In this document: one piece after another, positions 1 to 7,855 of the stretch
How the letters are laid out: every line of letters starts with the position of its first letter
How positions within the stretch are numbered: position 1 is the stretch's first letter
Assembly: GCA_019307945.1 (NCBI GenBank)
Contig: JAFDIS010000030.1
Coordinates: 1-36,673 of the forward strand
Source: Deltaproteobacteria bacterium
GTDB taxonomy: Bacteria > Desulfobacterota > DSM-4660 > Desulfatiglandales > Desulfatiglandaceae
DNA: 36,673 bases
Direction of reading: 5' to 3'
Notes under the pieces: generated by a model
What the model saw: only the letters and a program-made list of their open reading frames with translations
Told to the model about the DNA's origin: nothing
Databases searched by the model: none
Program-made: the position numbers and the translations under genes

Positions 1-6
1 TTGCAT
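1..6 (-). CDS. Start of a gene running off the left edge
   Basis: Only the ATG and one further codon (Met-Gln) lie in the window, so no product can be named. The start is supported by a textbook ribosome binding site: on the minus strand AAGGAGG stands about 8 bases before the ATG. The gene lies downstream of the kinase gene on the same strand but 467 bases away, with a structured and AT-rich stretch between, so it probably has its own promoter and leader. Confidence 0.5.
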
Positions 7-473
7 AAGATTTCCTCCTTCGCTCAGTAGAATGTTTCCTTTGGCGTTATCATGATCATCGTCTACTATTTTTCAGACGAAAATGCAAGCAATATCTTTA
101 CAAAGCCAATTTAGAAAAGGGTTCAATCCTGGTGAAGTTCAAGTCGAAGATCCAGGATGCTTAGGCGGTGCCCATGCCCCGCCAGGGCGGGACTAACCGG
201 CCTACCTGGAACGGCAAGGGGGAGAGGTATCCGTATGTTTAGCACGGTGTTGAAAAACGTAACGAGCAAATTAATATTAAACTATTATAATTTGTTTAGG
301 TTAATAAATTTTAAGCTAAGTATCGCCAAACACAATAGTTTCTCAACCGCCTATTGAGTTCAAGGGTAAAGGAAAGGCTTGAATCGGGCTATCCAAGCTC
401 GCAGGGGCTAAATGCCTAGGGGGTCCACCAAACCCTAGCCGATTATTCTCGCTTGATATCAACTCCACGGCTT
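7..473. other. Intergenic region with AT-rich part and hairpins
   Basis: No convincing gene is seen here. Bases about 240-350 are strongly AT-rich, unlike the surrounding DNA, and hold a near-palindromic ATTATAAT (284-291) that could be a -10 box on either strand, although no good -35 box pairs with it. A short hairpin CTAGGG/CCCTAG (416-421 with 433-438) stands just past the kinase stop codon. It has no U-tract, so it is at best a weak terminator. Bases 120-210 hold the structured leader described separately. Confidence 0.5.
126..209 (-). promoter_or_regulatory. Candidate structured leader with competing hairpins
   Basis: Read on the minus strand, this stretch precedes the left-edge gene. 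Two exclusive pairings are visible. In one, CCTGG (205-209) pairs with CCAGG (152-156) and GCCTA (200-204) with TAGGC (162-166), enclosing CCCGC/GCGGG (178-182 with 187-191). In the other, CCAGGAT (152-158) pairs instead with ATCCTGG (126-132). A switchable leader, riboswitch or attenuator would look like this. I do not recognise it as any known riboswitch class, and the U-rich run after the downstream hairpin is weak. Confidence 0.35.
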
Positions 474-2468
474 TTATCTCCCTGCGCGTGGCAGGTCCAA
501 GACGGTCCTGAACCCTACCTCCTCAAAGGCCTCCCATGGCTTACGGAAAAGAGGTGCGGGCACAATCGACTTCTTTTTCGAGTTCCCTCCGAGACTTCCC
601 ATGATGGCATATTTCATTTTAATTTTTTCCCCAATCCCGGCCTTCAGTGCCCATTCACTGATGTGTTCATTCAGCCCTCGTATCCCAAGGGCGTTGGGCT
701 TTGAATTCAGCACCGGAGAGGGAAAGTGCGACGGCTCGGCAATGGACGGCTCACGCTTTGCGGTTTCCTGTCCGTCTGGATGTATCATTCCCATCATACC
801 AGTCATCTGAGCACGGCCCCAATCTTCTCCCTGTGACGGAGACCAGTATCTGGAGTATTCGGATTGCCGAGTAACCCTCCTCTCGCTTGAGGCCCCCTCT
901 CCCTTGATTAAGCTGTACAACCATTCCCGAACACTGGGCAGACGTTTTCCGTAAAACTCTGCATAAGCAGCGGCCCCATATGCCGTAACGCGAACGACCG
1001 GGCAGGACGCATGGGCCGGCTTGTTTACGTGAAAGCGTCCCCCCCGGTATATGACGGGCTCATATCCTTCCAGTACCTCTCCTAGAAGGAGCCAAATTCG
1101 CCTCTTGCTTTTAACGACATCTTCTTTCACCTGAATCCGGGATATAACCCGGTTCAGAAAATCCACGTATTGATGATTTGTCACAAGGGTCTCATCCATA
1201 TAGAAGGGTTTGAGTGTAATCGAGTTCATTTCTGGAAAGCCGGAGGCATTAGGCAAGCCAACGGTTCCTCCTGGAATCAAGTGCAGATTTACCCCGTCTT
1301 CGGCTACCAGTACCTTTGGTATCGGGCCCTTGACTGCCTCGGCGCGACTGGACGAGCCCCCTCTAACGGACATCAACGTTTCGGCTTCGATCTGCTGAGG
1401 CGCCTCCAGGTTAAATGTCACGCCGTCAGGACCTTTCGGACTCCATAAAACCCACGTTATCCCGAGAGAGATTCCGATGACAGCGACCAGAAAAATACCA
1501 ATGAACCGTTTACTGTCCGCAGGAAAGATCCAGCGGAGGGGTATTGATGGCCTGAATTTCCCCACACCCGGTCCATATCCATTGTCAATTTCTGGATCAA
1601 GGATCACCGCCAACGCACTCCTCAACTCAGCAACTGAGCTGAAACGTCTTTCTTTATCTTCCTCAGTGGCCCTCTGGATCACTGAGTCCAATTTTTCAAG
1701 AAAGGGCGTTCCCGCCTTGCTTAGAGCCGCCCGCCTAAAGGGTATTGTATTACTCTTAATCCGCCCCTCGACGGCCTCATACAGGATTTTGCCCAGTGCG
1801 TATACGTCGGTTCTTTCATCAGTTCTTCGGAAGTCCGAAAACTGTTCGGGAGGCATATATGCCGGAGTTCCCCTCATCTCCGCCGATTGTGTAATAGGCT
1901 GTAAAGCATAGGAATGAGCCAGGCCGAAATCCGTGATCTTTGGAATATTGCGGTCAAGCAGAATATTTTCAGGTTTAATATCCCGATGGACGATTCCCGC
2001 TTCGTGCAATGCCTCAACTCCATTCAGTATTGGAAGGAAATACTTGCGGATCCATTCTTTTACAAGTCCCTCTTCCGGGTAAAATCCATCATCCGACATG
2101 GTGGAGCGCAGAGATCCCCCCGGCACGAATTCCATTGCAATATACTCAAGAACAATTTCGCCCCCAGCTACACCGACCGCGAAAGAACCCTGATCAAACA
2201 CGGGCAGGATGTTAGCGTGCCGGACTTGAGCCATTGAATGCATTTCATTCTTGAATCGTTGGATGCCCGAAACCAGTTCTTCCTCGTCTTCCTGAAGTGA
2301 TTCAATCCACTCCTTGGAAATAACCTTTATGGCTACGTCACGTTTCAGGTTGAGCTGGTGAGCACGATAGACCTCTCCCATACCTCCTCGGCCGATGAAT
2401 TCGAGAATTACCCACTTGTCGTTGAGTATAGTCCCAATCTGAAGATTGTTTTCAACTTCTTTATTCAT
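474..2468 (-). CDS. Membrane Ser/Thr protein kinase with C-terminal FGE/SUMF1-like domain
   Basis: This is a Hanks-type kinase of about 664 residues. Residues about 20-290 hold the kinase: glycine loop GRGGMGEVY, ATP lysine K48 in VAIKV, catalytic D163 in HRDIKPEN, D180 in DFG and the GTPAYMPPEQ activation segment. A single membrane segment lies at about 322-342, so the kinase is cytoplasmic and the rest extracytoplasmic. Residues about 385-660 resemble the formylglycine-generating-enzyme fold (PVVRVTAYGAAAYAEFYGKR, then RLPSVREW). The usual WEW and RGGSW motifs are degenerate near the C-terminus and the catalytic cysteines are missing, so it probably senses or binds rather than oxidises. The ATG at 2468 is chosen over an in-frame TTG at 2483. 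The gene follows the PP2C gene by 41 bases, which suggests a kinase/phosphatase operon. Confidence 0.88.
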   Translation of the reverse strand: MNKEVENNLQIGTILNDKWVILEFIGRGGMGEVYRAHQLNLKRDVAIKVISKEWIESLQEDEEELVSGIQRFKNEMHSMAQVRHANILPVFDQGSFAVGVAGGEIVLEYIAMEFVPGGSLRSTMSDDGFYPEEGLVKEWIRKYFLPILNGVEALHEAGIVHRDIKPENILLDRNIPKITDFGLAHSYALQPITQSAEMRGTPAYMPPEQFSDFRRTDERTDVYALGKILYEAVEGRIKSNTIPFRRAALSKAGTPFLEKLDSVIQRATEEDKERRFSSVAELRSALAVILDPEIDNGYGPGVGKFRPSIPLRWIFPADSKRFIGIFLVAVIGISLGITWVLWSPKGPDGVTFNLEAPQQIEAETLMSVRGGSSSRAEAVKGPIPKVLVAEDGVNLHLIPGGTVGLPNASGFPEMNSITLKPFYMDETLVTNHQYVDFLNRVISRIQVKEDVVKSKRRIWLLLGEVLEGYEPVIYRGGRFHVNKPAHASCPVVRVTAYGAAAYAEFYGKRLPSVREWLYSLIKGEGASSERRVTRQSEYSRYWSPSQGEDWGRAQMTGMMGMIHPDGQETAKREPSIAEPSHFPSPVLNSKPNALGIRGLNEHISEWALKAGIGEKIKMKYAIMGSLGGNSKKKSIVPAPLFRKPWEAFEEVGFRTVLDLPRAGR

Positions 2469-2509
2469 GCTACGGTCTTTCAAGAGCGTTTCATCCCGAA
2501 TTGCCCAAG

Positions 2510-3301
2510 CTACGGAACGTTGACTACGATAACTGTAACGTTGTCTTTTCCTCCATTTTCAAGAGCGGCCTCAATCAAGCTGTCACATGGAGTATTTCCT
2601 TTGGTGTTTGTCTGGAGAATCTCCGTGATCTGCCCCTCTGAAATCATATCATACAGCCCGTCACTGCACAGGAGAAAAACATCGCCCGATTGTATCCCCA
2701 CTTTTTTGGTATACAAATCATCCACTCCCTGCCCAAGTGCCTGAACCAAGGCATGACTCAATGGATGTCCCTGCGCTTCATCAGCCTGCAAGTAGCCCAT
2801 TTCCACTGAAAGCTGGGCTATCGTATCATCACGTGTCAGTTGCTTAAGATGGCAATCCCTGAGCAGGTAGATCCTGCTGTCACCCACATGTGCGATATAG
2901 GCCATATTATCCGTTAGGATGAGAACGGAAAGGGTGGTACCCATGTGTTCATATTTCACCACGCTATGGGCGAGCCTGGATATTTCCTCATGAATAGCGA
3001 AAAAAGCCTTTTCCAAATTGGCCATGATTTCATCCGGTCTCCTGCTCCGTGAGATAGCAAGACGCGCCTCTCTATCCGAGTACCGTTCGCGCAATCCTTC
3101 TATTGCCATCTTGCTCGCGATTCTCCCTCCTGTCTTCCCGCTTATACCGTCGGCAACAGCAAAAAGGGAGCCTGCGTCGGCCACCAGATTATCAGTGTTC
3201 CAAATCCTTGTGAGCACCACATGGGAATCCTCATTCTGCGACCTTTTGAGACCCCTGTGGGATTTAACACAATATCCGATATCTCGCGAACCTGTTTTCA
3301 C
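2510..3301 (-). CDS. PP2C-family Ser/Thr protein phosphatase
   Basis: A 263-residue soluble metal-dependent phosphatase that would remove phosphate from Ser/Thr, most likely on targets of the adjacent kinase. The PPM motifs appear in order: RSQNEDS with metal-binding D25, FAVADGISGKTGG with D51-G52, HVGDSRIYLLRD, LLCSDGLYDMIS and the C-terminal GGKDNVTVIVV. The length is typical of stand-alone bacterial PP2C proteins of the Stp/PrpC type. The start is GTG, with GGGAAAG a few bases upstream. The gene is the first of a two-gene minus-strand unit with the kinase. A weak AT-rich promoter candidate lies about 90-120 bases upstream (roughly 3391-3425). Confidence 0.9.
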   Translation of the reverse strand: MKTGSRDIGYCVKSHRGLKRSQNEDSHVVLTRIWNTDNLVADAGSLFAVADGISGKTGGRIASKMAIEGLRERYSDREARLAISRSRRPDEIMANLEKAFFAIHEEISRLAHSVVKYEHMGTTLSVLILTDNMAYIAHVGDSRIYLLRDCHLKQLTRDDTIAQLSVEMGYLQADEAQGHPLSHALVQALGQGVDDLYTKKVGIQSGDVFLLCSDGLYDMISEGQITEILQTNTKGNTPCDSLIEAALENGGKDNVTVIVVNVP

Positions 3302-3970
3302 GTTGACTTTCCCAACCCCACTTTACAAGTCCCATGTTCCTCGGAATCCTCAGTTCATGAGGCGCGGCCAACTTGATAGTTATGGGGAAAATTGATATAA
3401 AATAAAGACCTTTTAGTGATCCAAACTCGGACGATTGCCTTACTGTACTTTAGGGGTGACCTACCCCCCATCCTGGGGATGAGTCCAGGGGTTTCCTTTA
3501 TCTTGCAAGAAATATCTCGTTTCCATCCATAAATGGCCTTTTTGCGCAATCTCTGCGTCAATCTGCGGGATTCCTTGTGCGGCGTACTTCAAGTACGCCT
3601 CCGCGTAATCCCTTGATTTGTCCTCGCCTGTGGGCTCGGACTCCCCAGTTTCCTTGATCTTGCACAAAAATTCTCATTTCTGAAACCGGGAACCCGCTGC
3701 GACGCAGTGGGACTTGGCGACCGAAGGAAGCCAAGAATTGGAAACTCCTCCGCGCCCTGAATTTATTTGTGGATGGGCACCAGACTAGAAAAGAAACGCG
3801 CCGTTTCCTTCATGTCCGCTACGACACTTGTCACCCCTGTGAACCGTGTGCTGGCACGAGGAATCATCGCAAAGATTGACAAAGGACCGTTGGCATCACG
3901 GAAATACACTCGGCGGCGAGGCGGTGTCTTCTCGCTGCAAGTCTGCTCCGTAAAGAGGCCATGTGGCCTA
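3302..3970. other. Intergenic region, no convincing gene
   Basis: Short open frames exist on both strands but none shows a ribosome binding site, a recognisable domain or consistent codon use. The stretch contains the repeat and palindrome listed separately (3491-3684), and an AT-rich patch at about 3390-3425 that may carry the PP2C promoter. The part from 3690 to 3970 shows nothing I can name. Confidence 0.5.
3491..3684. repeat. Imperfect direct repeat flanking a long palindrome
   Basis: Two related segments of about 37 bases (3491-3527 and 3648-3684) share the core TTTCCTT-ATCTTGCA and later TCTC-TTTC. Between them is a perfect 9-base inverted repeat, GGCGTACTT (3581-3589) and AAGTACGCC (3591-3599) around a single C. 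The stem extends imperfectly to GGGATT (3567-3572) and AATCCC (3607-3612). The arrangement looks like a dispersed intergenic repeat (REP- or MITE-like), but no second genomic copy is in the window. Confidence 0.45.
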
Positions 3971-4327
3971 TTATGCCATAAACCTTCCGGTAATCCACAT
4001 GGCGAGTTTGTTTCCTCCGATAACGAATATGGCAATGATGACTGTTTCGACAGCAACCTTGAGATTGACGGAAGTGAGGACCGCTGCTGCTGCGAGATCG
4101 GTCAAGACCGCGAATCCCAGCCCGGCCGTCAAACCCCACTTTCTGATGAGCCAGGTCATGGTCAGCAGCAAAGGAATGCTGGCGAGGGTTCCAATTATGA
4201 CCAGCCAGTAAATAGGATAGCTCGTGTGCCTTTCCAGTAGGTTTGTCATGGCCCCCATTCTCGGGCATACAATGAAAAATGCAAACGCCGCCATAGTGAT
4301 TGCGAAACCCAACGGGTTATTGTTCAT
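3971..4327 (-). CDS. Small four-helix membrane protein, function unknown
   Basis: A 118-residue hydrophobic protein with four likely membrane helices (about residues 6-27, 37-60, 65-87 and 90-113) separated by short charged loops such as LIRKWG. The start is well supported, because GGGAGG precedes the ATG by about 9 bases. I do not recognise the family and no catalytic motif is visible. It stands alone on the minus strand, 344 bases after the cyclase gene and 669 bases before the next gene. A small transporter subunit or membrane accessory protein is possible, but nothing in the context supports a specific role. Confidence 0.65.
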   Translation of the reverse strand: MNNNPLGFAITMAAFAFFIVCPRMGAMTNLLERHTSYPIYWLVIIGTLASIPLLLTMTWLIRKWGLTAGLGFAVLTDLAAAAVLTSVNLKVAVETVIIAIFVIGGNKLAMWITGRFMA

Positions 4328-4671
4328 CTCCCTTTACCTCCCTTGATCACATATTCCGTCGAATATGGACACCTGCCGGTAGCGCGATACCTGAACCCTG
4401 CCGTTCCGGCATGACCAGCGCTTCTTCATTTCTTCGAGTTCTTTGATTCTGCAATCGATATGTAAAATCCCGTTCGGGCTGCGCCCTTGCCGGTTTGACA
4501 CGGCCTGGATCCTTCCATCGATTTTGCTGCATCCCGGCAATGGCGGCCCCGAAAACAGCATAGCAGTGCGGCTTGCCTGCTTTCATGCGAAGCCCCCTGT
4601 GTCGCCCCAGGCACACCTATTTCAAAGAATCGTCACCGAGATTGAGGTCCGAATGGCTCCCGGGGGCCTGC
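4328..4671. other. Intergenic region, nothing recognised
   Basis: This gap between the diadenylate cyclase stop and the small membrane protein holds several overlapping short frames on the minus strand, none with a domain or credible start. It presumably carries the promoter of the small membrane protein, but I find no clear -35/-10 pair and no obvious terminator for the glycogen operon. Confidence 0.4.
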
Positions 4672-5841
4672 TCAGGGCCGTTCTCTCATGACATAGGTCA
4701 AAACGGGCGGCTGTATCCTGATCACCCTCACCCGGTCGTTGGGTAAAATGACCTGCCCCCGGCCGATCCTCACCTTGTTGCTCCCCACCCTGCTCCCCGA
4801 GAGGTCCACCCGGACCTCCACGTTGCTTTCATCCAGTAGGCCCACGTCCTTTCGCAGACCGCGCACCGTGATACGAACTCTGGGGTTCGGAGGCTCTGTG
4901 ATGCGCAGGATCGCGGGCAGATTGGCCGATTCCACCGGCACTGTGAAAGACGCCTGGAAATCCTGCTGCCCGGCAAACAACAACCATGTCAGGGACACCA
5001 CCAGCAGACTGAGCGCCTTGGTCCGCCAGCGGCGGACCACATATCCGCGGAGCCTTTCCCACCGATTCCCTCCTGCGGGTCGCGGCGGAGCCACGGCCTC
5101 ATGCATGAACCGCATGAATTTCTCCGGCGATTCCATGATCCGCAGATTCCCCCCCATTGCCACCGACACCTCCCCCCGCTCCTCGGAGACCACGATCACC
5201 AGGGCGTCGGCGCGCTTCGACAGTCCCAGTGCAGCCCGGTGCCTCGTACCCCACCGGCGGGGCAGGTCTTTCTCGGAGCTCAAGGGAAGATAGGTGGCCA
5301 CCTGCCGTATCCTGCCGTCCGCCACGATGACCGCTCCGTCGTGGAGCGGGGAGTCCTTCTGAAAGATGCTCAACAAAATCTCCGGGGTGGGAGCCGCTTC
5401 CATGACCTGGCCCGGGGTAATGTGGCCCTGGACCCGCTCGCTGCGCTCCACCACCACGAGGGCCCCGATGCTCCGCCTAGCCAGTTGAAACACACCGTTC
5501 ACGAAATCACTGATCCATGCCTCGGGGGGTGTCATTTTCCGAATACCGAGCAGTTTTACCGGATTGAGCCGTTCCAGGACCTGCCTGATCTCGGACTGGA
5601 AAAGAATGATCAGCAGGATCACCAGGACCTGCCAAAAGACCTGGAAGACCCAGGTGGTGAGAAACAGGCCCCAGGAACGGGCCAGGGTGTATACCGCGCC
5701 CAGGCCAAGGAGCCCCACCATGGCCTTGAGGGCCCGGGTCCCCTGGAACCAGAGATAGAGGTGGTATGCCACCACGGAGAGAAACGCCACGTCCAGGACG
5801 TCCTGGACCCGGAGGTTCTGGATGATGGACAGGGTTTCCAT
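4672..5841 (-). CDS. cdaA: CdaA-type diadenylate cyclase fused to a YbbR domain
   Basis: The protein makes c-di-AMP from two ATP at the inner face of the membrane. The 389 residues comprise three N-terminal membrane helices (about 15-85), a DAC domain with the catalytic motifs D168-G169-A170 (LHDGAVIV) and R200-H201-R202 (GTRHRAALGLS), a fourth membrane segment near 272-290 and a C-terminal domain of about 100 residues resembling a single YbbR repeat. Free CdaA is about 270 residues. In Firmicutes the YbbR partner, CdaR, is a separate membrane protein encoded next to cdaA and binding it. Here both are in one chain. The ATG at 5841 is chosen because a G-rich ribosome binding site precedes it and the glgB stop lies 13 bases upstream. 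The longer open frame is read-through into glgB. It is the last gene of glgC-glgA-glgB-cdaA. Confidence 0.88.
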   Translation of the reverse strand: METLSIIQNLRVQDVLDVAFLSVVAYHLYLWFQGTRALKAMVGLLGLGAVYTLARSWGLFLTTWVFQVFWQVLVILLIILFQSEIRQVLERLNPVKLLGIRKMTPPEAWISDFVNGVFQLARRSIGALVVVERSERVQGHITPGQVMEAAPTPEILLSIFQKDSPLHDGAVIVADGRIRQVATYLPLSSEKDLPRRWGTRHRAALGLSKRADALVIVVSEERGEVSVAMGGNLRIMESPEKFMRFMHEAVAPPRPAGGNRWERLRGYVVRRWRTKALSLLVVSLTWLLFAGQQDFQASFTVPVESANLPAILRITEPPNPRVRITVRGLRKDVGLLDESNVEVRVDLSGSRVGSNKVRIGRGQVILPNDRVRVIRIQPPVLTYVMRERP

Positions 5842-5854
5842 GCTCACGCCCCCC

Positions 5855-7855
5855 TCAGCCGGACGCCCCGGAGGGGACCCGACGGCCGCCCGCTTCACCC
5901 GGTATCGGGGCGGCGGCCGCTGCCCTGCCCTGCCCGGATTCATCCCTCGCGAGGAACAGGATGGCCAGGGGAGGCAGGGTGAGCGGCAGGGAGTAGGGCC
6001 TTCCGTGATGCGGGATTTCCTCGGCCATGACGCCGCCCAGGTTCCCCTGCCCGCTGCCCCCATACAGGGGGGCGTCGCTGTTGAGCAATTCGCGCCACCT
6101 GCCCTTGGCGGGGACCCCGACGCGATAGCCGTGATGCGGCACCGGCGTGAAATTGCACACCACCACCACGGCGTCCTGGGACGCCTCACCCTTGCGCAGG
6201 AAACAGAGGACACTCTGCTGCGAGTCGTTGCAGTCGATCCACTCGAACCCGGCGGGTTCGAAGTCACGCTCGTGGAGCGCGGGTTCTTGGCGCAGGATTC
6301 GATTCAGATCCCGGACCCAGTGCTGCACCCCCTGGTGCATGAGGTCTTCCAGGAGATCCCAGTCCAGGCCGCCTTCGTGGGTCCACTCGTTCCACTGGCC
6401 GAACTCCCCCCCCATGAAGAGGAGTTTTTTCCCGGGCTGGGCGTAAAGGTTTCCCAAGAGGAGCCGCAGGTTGGCAAACTTCTGCCAGGGGTCGCCGGGC
6501 ATCTTCCGCAACAGGGACCCCTTGCCGTAGACCACCTCGTCGTGGGAGAGGGGAAGCACGAAGTTTTCGTGAAAGGCGTAGAGCATCCGGAAGGTGAGCC
6601 GGTCGTGGTGGTACCGGCGGTGGACGGGGTCCCGGGACATGTAGTCCAGGGTGTCGTGCATCCACCCCATGTCCCACTTCATCCCGAATCCCAGGCCTCC
6701 GAGGTATGCGGGCCTTGACACCATGGGCCAGGAAGTGGACTCCTCGGCGATGGTCTGCACGTCCGGAAACACCCGGTAGACTTCCTCGTTCAGCGTGCGA
6801 AGGAAGGCCACGGCCTCCAGGTTTTCCCTCCCCCCGTGCTTGTTGGGGATCCACTCCCCTTCCCTTCGGCCGTAGTCCAGGTAGAGCATGGAGGCCACGG
6901 CGTCCACCCGTAGGCCGTCTGCGTGGTAGCGGTCCAACCAGAAAAAGGCGCTGCTCACGAGAAAGCTTCGGACCTCGTTGCGGCCGTAGTTGAAGATGAG
7001 GCTGTCCCAGTCCGGGTGATGGCCCTGCCTGCGGTCGGCGTGCTCGTAGAGGTGGGTGCCGTCGAAAAAGCCCAGGCCGTGGGCGTCCGCCGGGAAGTGG
7101 GAAGGGACCCAGTCCAGGATCACCCCCACCCCCGCCCGGTGAAACCGATCCACCAGGAACATAAAGTCCTGGGGCGTCCCGTACCGGCTTGTGGGGGCGA
7201 AGTACCCGGTGGTCTGGTACCCCCAGGAGCCATAAAACGGGTGCTCCGTGACGGGGAGGAACTCCACGTGGGTAAACCCCGTGTCCACCACGTAGGGGAC
7301 GAGTTCTTCGGCCAGTTCCCGGTAAGTCAGGGCTCGGTCGTCTTGGGTTCTTTTCCAGGACCCCAGGTGCACCTCGTAGATGGACATGGGGGCGCGGTGG
7401 CCGTTTTTCATCCGCCGTGCCCCAAGCCAGGGGCCGTCGCCCCATTCATAGGCCGTGTCCCAGACGATGGAAGCGGTCTTGGGCGGCACCTCGTGGTAGA
7501 GGCCGAAGGGGTCGGCCTTATCCGCCACGTGGCCGTTGAGCCGGGACCGGACCCGATACTTGTAGCAGGCACCTCTTGAAACGTCCGGGATGAAGCCCTC
7601 CCAGATTCCCGAACTCTCCCGCGGGCGCAGGGGGTGCGCTCCCCCGTCCCAACCGTTGAAGTCCCCGATCACGGAGACAGTCTCCGCATCCGGGGCCCAG
7701 ACGGCGAAGTAGCCCCCCTTTCGTCCACCGGCCTCTACGAGATGACAACCCAGTTTCTCGTAGAGGCGGAAGTGCCTGCCTTCGTTGAAGAGGAAGAGGT
7801 CATCCGCGCTCAGCAGACTGAAATTCGACGCTTTCTTTTCCCCTGTGCTAGCCAT
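5855..7855 (-). CDS. glgB: 1,4-alpha-glucan branching enzyme
   Basis: The enzyme transfers alpha-1,4 chains to make the alpha-1,6 branches of glycogen. The chain has about 666 residues: an N-terminal CBM48 domain ([23 protein letters not shown]), a GH13 barrel and a C-terminal beta domain. The catalytic triad is visible: nucleophile D318 ([12 protein letters not shown]), acid/base E371 (IAEEST) and D439 ([12 protein letters not shown]). It is shorter than the E. coli enzyme because the extra N1 domain is absent, as in many bacteria. The ATG at 7855 is preferred over GTG at 7867. It overlaps the glgA stop in ATGGCTAG, with a GGGGGTG site inside glgA, so the two genes are probably translationally coupled. 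The last 25 or so residues are Ala/Gly/Pro-rich and look like a non-conserved tail. Confidence 0.95.
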   Translation of the reverse strand: MASTGEKKASNFSLLSADDLFLFNEGRHFRLYEKLGCHLVEAGGRKGGYFAVWAPDAETVSVIGDFNGWDGGAHPLRPRESSGIWEGFIPDVSRGACYKYRVRSRLNGHVADKADPFGLYHEVPPKTASIVWDTAYEWGDGPWLGARRMKNGHRAPMSIYEVHLGSWKRTQDDRALTYRELAEELVPYVVDTGFTHVEFLPVTEHPFYGSWGYQTTGYFAPTSRYGTPQDFMFLVDRFHRAGVGVILDWVPSHFPADAHGLGFFDGTHLYEHADRRQGHHPDWDSLIFNYGRNEVRSFLVSSAFFWLDRYHADGLRVDAVASMLYLDYGRREGEWIPNKHGGRENLEAVAFLRTLNEEVYRVFPDVQTIAEESTSWPMVSRPAYLGGLGFGMKWDMGWMHDTLDYMSRDPVHRRYHHDRLTFRMLYAFHENFVLPLSHDEVVYGKGSLLRKMPGDPWQKFANLRLLLGNLYAQPGKKLLFMGGEFGQWNEWTHEGGLDWDLLEDLMHQGVQHWVRDLNRILRQEPALHERDFEPAGFEWIDCNDSQQSVLCFLRKGEASQDAVVVVCNFTPVPHHGYRVGVPAKGRWRELLNSDAPLYGGSGQGNLGGVMAEEIPHHGRPYSLPLTLPPLAILFLARDESGQGRAAAAAPIPGEAGGRRVPSGASG

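Noticed and set aside
121-160. tRNA remnant, because GGTTCAATCC resembles a T-arm
   Set aside because: No anticodon or acceptor stem can be folded around it.
3763-4056. Minus-strand frame of 97 codons beside the small membrane protein
   Set aside because: It overlaps the better-supported membrane gene, lacks a ribosome site and has no domain.
4672-6267. The diadenylate cyclase as a 531-residue protein starting inside glgB
   Set aside because: The first 142 residues are an out-of-frame reading of glgB with an Arg/Pro/Ser-rich composition. The ATG at 5841 has a ribosome site and gives the normal CdaA start.
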